Shown here: piece after piece, positions 43,591 through 54,074 of the stretch | Numbering within the stretch: position 1 is the stretch's first letter | How the letters are laid out: every line of letters starts with the position of its first letter | Assembly (NCBI RefSeq): GCF_945859685.1 | Contig: NC_079147.1 | Coordinates: forward strand, 72,877,052-72,941,051 | Direction of reading: 5' to 3' | From: Eupeodes corollae | Taxonomy: Eukaryota; Arthropoda; Insecta; Diptera; Syrphidae | DNA: 64,000 nt | Made by a program: the position numbers and the translations under genes | Notes under the pieces: generated by a model | The model's database searches: none | What the model was told of the DNA's origin: nothing | Seen by the model: only the letters and a program-made list of their open reading frames with translations

Positions 43591-44380
43591 ATGGATATTC
43601 TTTACGACCCCTTCGATGATAAATTTAATGAATTCTTTTTCTGTGTTAGGGACTAGGGAGTCTTCACAAAATCATGTATTCCAAATTAGAACGAAATTTA
43701 TGGAATTTTTGGACGAAGTTGACTTTCAAGCGCTTTTTTGTTGAAAAAATGAAGTAGTGAAATTTCTACTCCAAGGTAAGTTAAGAATTATTAAATAATT
43801 AAAAAAGGAAATCACATCCTCGCTCTATTATTATAAAAATATTGCAAGAAACAGGGTAACCGTCTGCTTTTAAGCTTGAGATACTATAAAACTGGTTGCT
43901 TTCTGACTGTAGAGGGTGTCTTCTCAGGAATGAGAAAAGCATCGATAAGCCATATTGTCGACATCGTTTAACAGGCGATTGCTAAATTAAGCCTGATTTT
44001 CACAAAATTCTTTGGCGAAGATCCACTTTAGACAAGGTTTTGTGCAGATGCGAAATGCCTAAGATTAAGAAAGATAGTTGCTATCGACCTACATAGTTGT
44101 CAGCTATGAACTTGTGATATTGGATATTGTTGCTAGATGGTGCTTGTCATGATCAAACAATATTTAACAACTCATACTTTAAACAAAAACTGCGAAGCAG
44201 AGAATGCGATAAGTATTTAATAATCGGATATATAGGCTGTGAAAATACGTTATACCTTAGTATAAACCCTATGTTAGTCGAGCACTTTTTCATACAAAAA
44301 TTATGAAATGCTACTACTAGGTTGATTACAGTCATTTATACCTTCTGTAGAATACTGAAAGAATGTATCTTAAATGTGAA
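43591..44380 (+). pseudogene. PIF/Harbinger (HARBI1-like) transposase remnant
   Basis: A decayed nuclease frame on the plus strand starts near 43591 (MDILYDPFDD). LRYYKTGCF and GVFSGMRKASISHIVDIV follow at about 43880-43970, the region before the catalytic core. VAIDLHSCQL is at 44085, and DIVARWCLSCHDQTIFNNSY at 44118 corresponds to the second catalytic aspartate region with the DS/DQTIF pattern. KLRSRECDKYLIIGYIGC runs on to 44240. At least five stops and a frameshift are present, so it is inactive. No inverted repeats or 3-bp target duplication were identified. Confidence 0.68.
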
Positions 44381-44718
44381 TTAATCATTTTTGATTTAAA
44401 ATAAAATATCTAGTTACGACCAACCAAAAGAAGTTTCATTCGTTGCATTTCTCATCCGAGCGGGAAACAAATTACTTACATAGGAAAAGGCAGGTAGCGC
44501 TTTTTGAGAGACTGGTTCCTCTGGTTCTAAAAATAATTCTGCAATAAAATCATAGCTTATTTATAAAATATCTTTAATTTCAAAATGAGTTTGAATTTTT
44601 ATTAGTAAAAAGGATACAAACCTTGTAAATCCTCATATTTCGTTTTTAGCATTTATAAAGGATTGAAGTCGAGTTCCGAATACATTTCTCCTTCATTCCA
44701 TGTAACTTGCTAATTTTT

Positions 44719-45914
44719 AACTTCCCATAGGAAGTTATTGTAATGGGTCTGATTTGTCAAATTGAAAATTTTGACATTTCTCGACGTTTCAAGGTCCCTA
44801 GAGTCAAAATAAAAGATTTTTAGAAGGATGTCTGTGCGTGCGTGTGTGCGTACGTTTGTACGTCCGTACGTTCGCGACGTTTTTTTCGTTATCCATAGCT
44901 CAAGAACCAGAAGAGATATCGACTTCAAATAATTTTGTTATACAGGTAATAAGCCAGAAAGATGCAGAAAGGGCTCTCAAGAAAATTGCGTTGGTGGTAT
45001 TTTTACCATAGCAGTTTGAAAAAAAGGTGAAAATTTTGGTTAACCCTAAAAATCTAATGAACCAATAACGTTAAAAACATGAAATTTTTTTATAGATCAA
45101 AAAAACTGAAAAAAAAATTTGTCTTACGACTAAAATATGATTTCAAAATAATTTTGTGCAACGAAAAATGATGTTTTTAACATGTGATACATACGAACCA
45201 AAAACGCTAGAGACTTGAATTAAATTTTATATAATATATTGTAACGTGATACCAAACAGGAATTTTTTTGAAAAAATTTTTTTAAGGGTTCTTTTTATAA
45301 ATCAATAAAACTGAAAAAAAAAAATTTGTCACCTCCAAAATTTTACGACTGAAATATGATTTCATCTTTAAAACAATTTTGTGCAACGAAAAATAATGTT
45401 TTTGACATCTGATAAAATTTTGAGAAAAATCAAATTGACAATTTTTGTACAAAAAATTAAAAACCAAAAAAAATTAACAAAAGTTCGTAAAAAATAATTT
45501 TTGACTCAAATATCTTTTAAAAACTTTGAGATAATTTGTTCTTACTAATTTATTCTTATATGAAATATTGTTTTCAACATAAGGACAAATTTTGAGAAAA
45601 ATCGAATTGACAGTTTTTTTACAAAAAATAAAAACCTAAAAAGAAATGTTTAAAACTTGGTAAAAATTTACTTTCGGCTCAAATAGCTTTTTAAAAATGA
45701 AAAATATTGGCTTTAAACTTATTTTATTTCACAGAAAATATTGTTTTCAGTAATTTTTATATAAAAATCTAACAGTCCGTTTTTTCATACAAAATAAAAT
45801 CTACAAAAGATAGTGCGCAAATTTGGTAAAAATACATATAGACAAAATTTTAAGCAAGACAAATCGACAGACGGGATGGGAAGTTATCAGTGTCGGTAGC
45901 ATCCCAGCCTCTTT
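44719..45914 (+). repeat. Family R repeat, longest copy (R10), about 1.2 kb
   Basis: This is the reference copy. It opens AACTTCCCATAGGAAGTTAT, then GACATTTCTCGACGTTTCAA, TGTCTGTGCGTGCGTGTGTG, CTCAAGAACCAGAAGAGATA and GGGCTCTCAAGAAAATTGCG. TTTTGGTTAACCC comes next, and then a body of several related AT-rich units marked by GACTCAAATA at about 45500 and 45680. The copy ends ACAGACGGGATGGGAAGTTA, TCAGTGTCGGTAGCATCCCAG at 45909 and CCTCTTTT. I found no open frame with motifs on either strand. Confidence 0.85.
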
Positions 45915-46482
45915 TCTTTATTTTCTATCTTATTTTTCCTCTCCTCGGCAATGCCGATCAGAATATCTATTTTATCCTACGAAAAATTTGAACTCCAACC
46001 TATTTTGTTGCCATTCTTATTATTTATTTTAATAAAAATTCGAAATTAACGTTTTTGCAGTTTTTTTCTTCATATTTTCCACCTATGAAAAGCTTTTCAG
46101 ATGGAAATGTTTGAATAACTAACAAGGATGGATATGAATTCCTTTTAAAATTGGTCCTAAATTTGTATAAGTGTAGTTTAAGGAACCGCCAGCTCATAGA
46201 ACTTTATCCACATTTTATTTCCAAAGTTTAGTTTAAATCTATTTCTTTCAATCCTTGTAATTCAAATTCTCTATCTGTCAAACTGAGAACACGCATTTTA
46301 ACAAAGCTCTTGATAAAAATTATTTTAAACAATAAAATAAACGCAAAATATTAAAAAACATTTATTTACTAATTGTGATAAAAGTAATACTTTCATTGGT
46401 TTATAAACATAAATATAATTCTTTGAATATACTCGTAAAAAGAATTAGTTACAAACATTTGCAAATTCACGTGATTGTGATC
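45915..46482. other. AT-rich spacer and 5' leader of the LINE
   Basis: Nothing is recognised up to the LINE ORF1 start at 46483. The 5' untranslated region of that LINE probably begins in the last 100-150 bp. Confidence 0.45.
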
Positions 46483-46883
46483 ATGGTGGCTAAATGCATA
46501 TCTTGTAAGCAAAATGTGTCAAGAAATAATCCAGGAATTTTGTGCAATGGCTGTGATAAACATTTCCATGCCAAGTGTGGTAAAATAGATAAGGAGCTAT
46601 TCCATAAACTAGCATCTGGTGAAATATCAGTATGGAAGTGCGAATCTTGTCGCATTCAATTAACAACTCATAACCTCAATAACACCAGCTTAAATATGGG
46701 GGAAACAGACTCCGAATCAGATATTGATTTTCATCAATCAATTAAAAAAATACACATGGAGCTTGAAAAAATCAAGGCCACTCAATTGGCGTTCACGAAC
46801 TCAGTTTGTAAAGTGAGCAAACAACTCTCAGAGATCGAGAGCATGGCTACCGCAATTTTAGACAACAAGAAGAGAATCGATGA
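46483..46883 (+). pseudogene. LINE ORF1, N-terminal part with PHD-type zinc finger
   Basis: The frame starts MVAKCISCKQNVSRNN at 46483. I chose this ATG because the zinc finger follows at once. Cysteines and histidine are spaced CISC, CNGC, HFHAKC and WKCESC, a PHD-like finger over residues 5-56. A polar linker with acidic runs and a helical coiled-coil-like segment (SIKKIHMELEKIKATQ) comes next. The frame is cut at 46883 by insertion of the BEL element. The coding sequence resumes without shift on the other side at 54575. PHD-type ORF1 proteins are known in some LINE clades and are thought to bind nucleic acid or protein partners. ORF1 is split, so no full product is expected. Confidence 0.82.
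46879..46883 (+). repeat. Target-site duplication GATGA, left copy
   Basis: GATGA directly precedes the left LTR and is repeated at 54570-54574 directly after the right LTR. Removing the element and one copy restores the LINE reading frame across the site. Five bases fits BEL/Pao integrases. Confidence 0.93.
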
Positions 46884-47378
46884 TGTTGAAGCAGAAAATA
46901 TCATCATCATAAATCTTTACTTTTAAAACTTTGTAAATAACTCTTAAATATTGGATTTAAATTCCAATTCTGTAACTGACAAAATTAAATTTTTGAATTC
47001 AAATCTGTAACCTATATTATACCAATCGCCATCTTTTTTGATACTTATAAATTCGCCTTAAAGTTTAACTGAAAATGTAACGTAATCTCTCTTTCGAAAT
47101 TACATAAATTTTTGTATAAATACTTTCTAACGAAATAAAATTTTTTGGACTATTGTACAACCCTTAGGGGAAATCGCTGGTTTTTTTTTGCTTTAACCAA
47201 TCTCGTCGTTTTGCTTCGCTAACTTTGATGGTCTTTGTTCGAAAGCCATTCAAAGTCCTCGTCGTTTTATAGCTACCGTTGATAAATCGATCAACGCATC
47301 AACCAGGATCTGCCTATCCTTTCGATTAAGGACATAATAGAGATCTCCGGGTTGACGGTCAAGTCTTTTGATCGTTCA
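46884..47378 (+). mobile_element. BEL/Pao element, left LTR (495 bp)
   Basis: It begins TGTTGAAGCAGAAAATATCA and ends TTGATCGTTCA, the standard TG...CA ends. It is identical in length to the right LTR at 54075-54569, and I find one difference: G at 47342 versus A at 54533. It contains the TATA box at 47115-47122 and AATAAA at 47134-47139. The near identity implies a very recent insertion. Confidence 0.95.
47115..47139 (+). promoter_or_regulatory. LTR core promoter (TATA box) and AATAAA signal
   Basis: TATAAATA lies at 47115-47122 and AATAAA at 47134-47139. The signal is only about 12 bp downstream of the TATA box, upstream of the expected start, so the R region would be short or start after both. 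The identical pair occurs in the right LTR at 54306-54330. Confidence 0.65.
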
Positions 47379-47383
47379 TTTTT

Positions 47384-47396
47384 TGGCGCCCAACGT
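47384..47396 (+). other. tRNA primer-binding site of the BEL element
   Basis: TGGCGCCCAACGT starts 5 bp after the left LTR. It is complementary to the 3' end of animal tRNA-Lys(CUU), which ends ACGTTGGGCG plus CCA. The match covers 13 bases and then stops. A lysine tRNA primer is therefore likely. Confidence 0.8.
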
Positions 47397-47856
47397 AAAA
47401 AATAGTATAAAAAAGCTCGGTTTTGTTGACTAACGTGGTTAAAAGTGGTACTTTTTGTCTTAAACACGATATAAAAGACTTAATTTATTACTCCTCGTGT
47501 TAAACTATATAAAAGTTGTTAAACCAACGTGCAAAAAGTGGTAATTGACATAAAGACCTATAGTAAAATCATTAAAATCATTGAAACTATTCGCGAAAAT
47601 TGTGCACAAATAAATATAATAGTGCAGAAACATAGAACACTCTATATACATTTTTCTCGCCGCGTTTCGGTTCTTTTCGGTTTCGTGAGTGCATGGTGTA
47701 GGTGAAGTGCTAAAAACCCCGAGAGGAAGGAAAGACAACACCAGGAGAGAACCCAGTTGAATCCCGAAAATACCAACAGCCCATCCAAGAGGAATTGGAA
47801 CCAACCTACAGATCATCAGAGAAAAATTGTGGGAGATAAGTATATCTCTCACCAAG

Positions 47857-48922
47857 GTATGTGTGGTCTAAGTTTTACTCTAATGTGTGTTGCTTTTCCA
47901 ATTTAAATTAAAAAACAAAAAAAAAAAAAATCCAATAATAAATTTAATTCAATTTAAAACGCACCTTGGATATAAAACAGACCCTATAAATTAATTATAT
48001 TGCTCAAAAATAATATATTAATATAGTTGAACAACATATTTCGATTTTTGCCGTTCAAATAAAATAAAACATTAAAATTTAAACCTACGAATTTATACCA
48101 AAAAATACTCTTCAATCTTCATACAAATTGTCTATCGATCTTCCGCTTAAAGCATAGTGTTTTCGCTGGAAAAAATCATATACAATCCACAAAGAGTATA
48201 CTTACGATCCACTTGTGTGTCCAATATACACACCCACGCACAATAGTTAAAATAATTAGAAGCTTTCGCTCTAAACTTCTTTTTGTCGCCCCCGCCACCA
48301 CCACACCATTGCTTAGTTCGTCGTTTTTCGCCTCATTCTGCTCGTTTACTCGTATTCTCGCTCGCTTCTTGCATTTGGTTGCAGAATACCTAAAATTCAA
48401 ATAAAAATCAATACACACTGATTTCAGTGCATAGATCCTCATTTCGCCCACACATTATTCGCTCAAAGCTCATAGGAGCTTGCTTTCGTCGTCGTCGTCG
48501 CGGGAGATCTTGCTGCATGATCAATGCACTGAAGGAAAGCTTTTTTGGTTGATTGAATTTCGTTGTCACATACCAAAAGTAAACAACTTTGATTCAAATT
48601 ATTTTACATTCGCTTATTAAAATTACAACAAATAATTTAAATAAAATAACATTGCCTTAACATCGTCGTAGGCATAATATAACATCGATAATTATATACT
48701 TCTGCCGTATATTTATAACTTAATTCGCCGCTACCTACAGTGGGAAATAAAAATTAAATAAACATAGTTCCTGTTTAAAACTTGTTCATTTGGAATAGGG
48801 TTGCCCACTGCTATTTTAATTTAATTCGAATACAAATTAAAATAAGCTTTTTAGTTAAGAAATTGGGTTAAATTTCTTTTGATTTTATCGTTGCTGTTTG
48901 AAAACATTTTTTGATTTTTTAG
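47857..48922 (+). other. Probable intron in the BEL leader
   Basis: The leader between LTR and ORF is 1.55 kb, long for this group. It has a good donor (CCAAG followed by GTATGT at 47857) and an acceptor with a pyrimidine tract (TTTTTTGATTTTTTAG at 48922), 13 nt before the gag-pol ATG at 48936. Splicing would remove 1066 nt and many upstream ATGs. The inferred intron contains a C- and T-rich segment at 48200-48520 with CTCGCTCGC and a TCGTCGTCGTCGTCG run that may bind host factors. Confidence 0.55.
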
Positions 48923-48935
48923 TATTAATTCTACA

Positions 48936-51900
48936 ATGGCTACCAAACCTACTCTGGATGAATTAAAACAACAACGGTCTTCTACTAAAGGAAGTATAAC
49001 TCGTATAAAAAATATAGTGGAATCAACTACCAATACATTAACGTCAACTGAACTTGAGTGTCGCCTAGGAATTTTGGAATCTTACTTTAAACAAATTTTA
49101 GTTTACCAAACCCAAATAGAAGCCTTAGCCCCGACCGATACTTGTCGAGGTGAAATCGAAGATTTGTATATTACTGCTAAATCAAAAATTATTTCGCTTT
49201 TGGGATCTGGTAGGCGATGCAGTGTAGCAGATATAACGTTAAGTAGTGGCCCAACTTCAACTAGTCGTCTTCCAAAACAACGTCTTCCTAGATTTAGTGG
49301 AAAATACTCCGAATACAAAAATTTTATAAATTCATTCAACAATTTAGTCGAATCCGATTCAAGTTTAACTAAAATAGAAAAATTTAATTATTTGCTTTCG
49401 TGTTTAACTGATCAAGCACTTGGTACAGTAAAGGCTTTTCAAGTCACGGAAGCCAACTACTCAAAGGCACTTCTTAGTTTGAAGGAGCGCTATGACAATG
49501 ATTGTCTAATATTTTTGGAAAATATTTCGGAATTACTTGAACTACCAAAGGTTACCAAATCATCTCCTGCTTCATTGAGGACTTTAGTCGATAATATATC
49601 TGCTTTATTTAGTTCTCTTCTTTCGATAGGGTCGTTTGAAAATATTTGTAACGCAATAATAATACACATAGCCATGTCGAAGGTCGATCCAGAAACGCAG
49701 TCCAAATGGGATGAACAGCTGGACTATAGCAAGTTACCTGAATGGAAAGAGTGTGCAGCCATTCTCAACAAACGATGCCAGTTCATGGAAGCTAGAGATA
49801 GCAAGCAGCTACGATCGGATTTTACTCACAAATCATTCAACAAACCAAAACCTACTTTTGTCAACAATCGTCGTCCTCAAACTTCACTTGCTGCTCATCA
49901 GCATTCTTGTATCTTTTGTCGGGACAATACTCATTCAATTACAGGCTGTAAAGATTTTGCTGAGCTTTCAGTAATGGATCGTTATTTCAAAGTGAAAAAA
50001 TTAGGGCTTTGCTTAAATTGTTTAGGAAAAGGTCACAATGTTTCGAAATGTCCGTCGAATTATAAATGCAAGAGTTGCAAGCAATCACATCATAGCCTTT
50101 TGCACAGGCCTACAGATAATAGTACTAGTGTTGAAGTTTCACAAGGTTCATTGAATACAACAGCTGCAGCACATTCCGCATTGGAGAAGGAGCGTGTTCT
50201 CAATCAAGTTATTTTGGCAACAGCCTTAGTTCTCGTCAAAGACTCATCGGGTAGTTTTCAGTTGGGTAGAATTCTACTGGATTCTGGTTCTCAGGTTAAC
50301 TTTGTTAATGAGAAGTTTGCAAATTCGCTCTGTCTTAAAAAACAAAGAAGGAACGTCGATATAGTGGGAATAGGACATACAGAAACACAAACCAAGTATC
50401 TAACTCAATCGACAATTCGCTCTAGATACAACAATTTCGAAATTTGTTTAGAATTTTTAGTCGCACCCTCCATTACAGGGTATCAACCGGAAGCAGCACT
50501 TAACATAAACAACTGGAATCTTCCTACGAATTTGGACTTGGCAGATGAGAGCTTTAATCAGCCATCTCAGATAGATATGTTGGTAGGTGCTGAAGCATTC
50601 TTTGATTTACTGGAAACAGGTCAAGTCAAATTAGGTGAAGGACTTCCACACCTGCAAAAAACTGCTTTAGGTTGGATAGTATCTGGTAGATACAAATCGA
50701 AAGTAATTGAATCGAATAGATCGTGCTTCGTCAATTCAAAAGATAGTTCTTTGGACAAATATTTAGAGAAGTTTTGGGAACTTGAAGAGATTCAGGGTCA
50801 ACAGTCGATGTGGTCTGAAGAGCAAACTGCATGTGAGGAACACTTCAAGGACAACATCGAAGTTCTACCCAGCGGTCGACTAATGGTTCACCTACCTCTC
50901 AAACGAGATCCCAACTGTCTTGGAGCTTCCTATGATATAGCCTTCAGAAGATTTTTATCTCTGGAGCGTAGGTTATCTAAGAACTCATCGTTGAAAACGG
51001 AATACGTAGATTTTATGAAACAATATGAATCTTTAGGTCACATGTCAGTCGTACACAATCCTAATCTCGAAATCGCTCACTATTACTTACCACATCAATG
51101 TGTAATTAAGCCTGAAAGCGTGTCTACAAAATTGCGCGTAGTATTTGACGCATCTTGCCGAACATCGTCACAAATATCCTTGAATGGAATACTTATGGTC
51201 GGTCCTACGATACAGGACGAACTTGTTATAATTTTACTTCGCTTTAGACTTTATCGATATGCTCTAACAGCCGACATTGTCAAGATGTATCGACAAATCT
51301 TAGTACATCCATCGCATAGGAGGTTGCAGTTTATCTTATGGAGAGAAGATGCACACACTCCTATTAAAACATACCAGCTTAACACCATAACATATGGTAC
51401 GTCAGCTGCACCGTTTTTAGCAATTCGTTGTCTTCAGTATTTGGCCGATAAAAATCAAGATTATTTAAGTCTAGGAGCTTCTGTTCTTAAGTCTGATTTT
51501 TACGTGGACGATATGTTGACTGGAGCAGACGACTTAGATACTCTAACCCAAAAACGAAACGAAGTTGTTTCCATTTTGAATTCAGCTGGATTAGAGCTTT
51601 CAAAATGGAATAGCAATCATTTTTCCTTAATCGAGGAAACAAAACAAAAAGAAATAAGATTAACTGAATCCAATCTCACGAGCACGCTAGGTATAGCTTG
51701 GAATCCGGTGGCAGATGAATTCAGTTTTTCTTACAAGCCAAATCGATCGTATACAAAATACACTAAGAGATCCATTTTATCTCTTTCTTCGTCCCTTTTC
51801 GATCCAATGGGTTTGCTCAGCCCCATCATTATTCGAGCTAAGATCCTGCTACAACAGCTTTGGATAGATAAAGTTGACTGGGATGCATCAATTCCACAAA

Positions 51901-54047
51901 ACATCGACATTGAGTGGCGTCAATTTATGATGGATCTTCACTCTATTCAAAATCTCTCTGTTCCTCGATTCGTGTTTGTAGAAAATAAAACAACCTACCA
52001 AATACATGGCTTCGCCGACGCTTCTATGAAGGCATATGGTTGCTGTATATATCTGAGAAGTATAGATACTTTCGGGTCAGTAGAAGTGAAGCTTTTAGTC
52101 GCAAAATCTAGAGTTGCGCCAGCTAAGAAGAAACAACTTCCGCGCTTAGAGCTTTGTGCAGCACATCTTTTATCCAAACTCTGGTTAAAAATTCAAAGAG
52201 TGATCGACAAAAACTTCTCGGAAGCATTCTTTTGGACTGATTCTGCAATTGTTTTGCACTGGATATCCACACACTCATCAAGGCTCAACACATTTGTTGG
52301 AAATAGGGTAGCAGAAATTCAGGAGACAACGAAGCAGGTGGTTTGGAAACATGTTCCAACAGCCCATAATCTTGCAGATGTCGTTTCCCGGGGATGCTCC
52401 GTAGAAGAGCTACAAAACTCGATTTGGTTTAAGGGTCCAGCATTTTTGTTTGAACGGGAGGAAAATTGGCCATCCACGGTAGATATCTGTCCTTCTCCAG
52501 AGGACCTTTTGTTGGAAAAACGAAAAACAGCTTTAAATTGTCAACAACCAGACAAAAACCATTATTTAGAAACAATAGAGAGAGTGAGTTCGTATACAAA
52601 GCTCATCAGAATCTTTGCGTTTGTTGCAAGGTACCTTAATTTGCGTGTATGGAGAATCCCGTTTCCTAGTGAATTTCTGACAGCCAACGAACTGGAATAT
52701 TCACTACAAATCATCGTTAACGTGATTCAAATGAAGTACTTTGCTAAGGAAATTGAAGCTATACAATCAAACGCACCACTTAAAGGATCCATAAATTCTC
52801 TAAGTCCCTTCGTCGAGGATAAGAATGGGCTTCTTTTGTTGAAAGTGGGTGGGCGATTGAAGCATGCAAACATGCCTGAGGAAAGTAAGCATCCATTGTT
52901 ACTGCCCAAAGATTGCATCTTTAGTAAGACACTAGTCGAACATCTTCATTATTCGAACTACCATGCTGGTCCAAAAGCTCTTGTCGCATTGACCAGACAA
53001 AGATTTTGGGTAATAAATATTCGAGAGGTAGCACGAAGGGTAGTAAGAAAGTGTCCCCATTGTGCAAGGTATAGGCCAAAACTTTATGAGCAGGTTATGG
53101 GAAACTTGCCTGCTGAAAGATTGACACCATCACGTCCATTTGTTTGTTGTGGGGTGGATTTTTGTGGTCCGATATGTACCTATTATAAAATTCGGGGCAA
53201 AGTTCCGTATAAGACTTATGTTGCAGTTTTTGTCTGCTTCTCGTCGAAGGCAGTTCACTTGGAAGCTGTGTCAGACCTTTCAGCTGATGCTTTTATAGGA
53301 GCATTGAAAAGGATGATAGGTCGTAGAGGTCTCCCAAGAGACATTCACTGTGACAATGCGACAAATTTCGTTGGCGCACAGTCAAAACTAAAGGAATTAC
53401 GCGATATGTTGTTCAAAAAATCTAACCAACAAAACATTGTTAATTTTTGTTCTAATTCCACCATAAATTTTCATTTTATACCCCCCAGGGCACCCCACTT
53501 CGGTGGAATTTGGGAGGCGGCCGTTAAAGTTGCAAAGGGTCATCTCTATCGCAGCCTAGGAGGTGCCAAGCTGTCATTCGAGGAACTGTCAACTGCGCTG
53601 GTGGAGATCGAGGCCATAATGAACTCCAGGCCAATAACTCCGATGTCCACAGATCCCAATGACGTCGAAGCCCTAACGCCGGCTCATCTGCTTATTGGGT
53701 CTTCACTTAAAGCAGTTCCTGAGCCAATTGAAGAAGTCTCCGACATCAGCTATCTACAACGATGGCGACGAATAAATGCCGTCAAAACTCACTTTTGGAA
53801 GCAATGGTCATCAGAGTACATCCACGAACTCCAAGGACGTGCAAAGTGGGCGTCGTCCAGACCAAACATCACAGTTGGAAGCCTCGTCATTATTCACGAG
53901 GACAACCTACCTCCTCAAAAGTGGCTCTTGGGGAGAGTCACGAAAATCATCGAAGGTCCAGATGGTCGAGTCAGAGTCGCCGATATAAAAACGTCAAGAG
54001 GAGAGTTCAGGCGACCCATTCGCAAACTCGCAGCGATTCCATCTTGA
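48936..54047 (+). CDS. BEL/Pao Gag-Pol polyprotein, intact
   Basis: This is one uninterrupted frame of 1703 residues, normal for BEL/Pao. Domains in order by approximate residue: a Gag DUF1759-type capsid (115-262, LPRFSGKYSEYKNFINSFNN), two zinc knuckles (from 325 CIFCRDNTH and 360 CLNCLGKGHNVSKC), and a DUF1758 retropepsin (449, LLDSGSQVNFVN). Next is a Pao reverse transcriptase with RVVFDAS (731) and the active site FYVDDMLTG (853). An RNase H follows with GFADAS (1024), LELCAA and FFWTDSAIVLHWI (1098). The integrase has an HHCC zinc site ending CPHCAR (1373) and catalytic D, D and E at GVDFCGP (1405), HCDNATNF (1470) and GIWEAA (1523). A DUF5641 tail runs 1600-1700. All catalytic residues are present. 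I see no envelope gene. The 13-nt spacing from a strong acceptor supports this ATG. Confidence 0.95.
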   Translation: MATKPTLDELKQQRSSTKGSITRIKNIVESTTNTLTSTELECRLGILESYFKQILVYQTQIEALAPTDTCRGEIEDLYITAKSKIISLLGSGRRCSVADITLSSGPTSTSRLPKQRLPRFSGKYSEYKNFINSFNNLVESDSSLTKIEKFNYLLSCLTDQALGTVKAFQVTEANYSKALLSLKERYDNDCLIFLENISELLELPKVTKSSPASLRTLVDNISALFSSLLSIGSFENICNAIIIHIAMSKVDPETQSKWDEQLDYSKLPEWKECAAILNKRCQFMEARDSKQLRSDFTHKSFNKPKPTFVNNRRPQTSLAAHQHSCIFCRDNTHSITGCKDFAELSVMDRYFKVKKLGLCLNCLGKGHNVSKCPSNYKCKSCKQSHHSLLHRPTDNSTSVEVSQGSLNTTAAAHSALEKERVLNQVILATALVLVKDSSGSFQLGRILLDSGSQVNFVNEKFANSLCLKKQRRNVDIVGIGHTETQTKYLTQSTIRSRYNNFEICLEFLVAPSITGYQPEAALNINNWNLPTNLDLADESFNQPSQIDMLVGAEAFFDLLETGQVKLGEGLPHLQKTALGWIVSGRYKSKVIESNRSCFVNSKDSSLDKYLEKFWELEEIQGQQSMWSEEQTACEEHFKDNIEVLPSGRLMVHLPLKRDPNCLGASYDIAFRRFLSLERRLSKNSSLKTEYVDFMKQYESLGHMSVVHNPNLEIAHYYLPHQCVIKPESVSTKLRVVFDASCRTSSQISLNGILMVGPTIQDELVIILLRFRLYRYALTADIVKMYRQILVHPSHRRLQFILWREDAHTPIKTYQLNTITYGTSAAPFLAIRCLQYLADKNQDYLSLGASVLKSDFYVDDMLTGADDLDTLTQKRNEVVSILNSAGLELSKWNSNHFSLIEETKQKEIRLTESNLTSTLGIAWNPVADEFSFSYKPNRSYTKYTKRSILSLSSSLFDPMGLLSPIIIRAKILLQQLWIDKVDWDASIPQNIDIEWRQFMMDLHSIQNLSVPRFVFVENKTTYQIHGFADASMKAYGCCIYLRSIDTFGSVEVKLLVAKSRVAPAKKKQLPRLELCAAHLLSKLWLKIQRVIDKNFSEAFFWTDSAIVLHWISTHSSRLNTFVGNRVAEIQETTKQVVWKHVPTAHNLADVVSRGCSVEELQNSIWFKGPAFLFEREENWPSTVDICPSPEDLLLEKRKTALNCQQPDKNHYLETIERVSSYTKLIRIFAFVARYLNLRVWRIPFPSEFLTANELEYSLQIIVNVIQMKYFAKEIEAIQSNAPLKGSINSLSPFVEDKNGLLLLKVGGRLKHANMPEESKHPLLLPKDCIFSKTLVEHLHYSNYHAGPKALVALTRQRFWVINIREVARRVVRKCPHCARYRPKLYEQVMGNLPAERLTPSRPFVCCGVDFCGPICTYYKIRGKVPYKTYVAVFVCFSSKAVHLEAVSDLSADAFIGALKRMIGRRGLPRDIHCDNATNFVGAQSKLKELRDMLFKKSNQQNIVNFCSNSTINFHFIPPRAPHFGGIWEAAVKVAKGHLYRSLGGAKLSFEELSTALVEIEAIMNSRPITPMSTDPNDVEALTPAHLLIGSSLKAVPEPIEEVSDISYLQRWRRINAVKTHFWKQWSSEYIHELQGRAKWASSRPNITVGSLVIIHEDNLPPQKWLLGRVTKIIEGPDGRVRVADIKTSRGEFRRPIRKLAAIPS

Positions 54048-54061
54048 AAGGAAGTCCTTTC

Positions 54062-54074
54062 AAAGGAGGCGGAA
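54062..54074 (+). other. Polypurine tract of the BEL element
   Basis: AAAGGAGGCGGAA directly precedes the right LTR, where plus-strand DNA synthesis is primed. One C interrupts the purines. Confidence 0.8.

Noticed and set aside
48176..48451. 91-codon minus-strand open frame in the BEL leader
   Set aside because: It is antisense within a probable intron and has low-complexity basic composition. No homologous feature is known to me.
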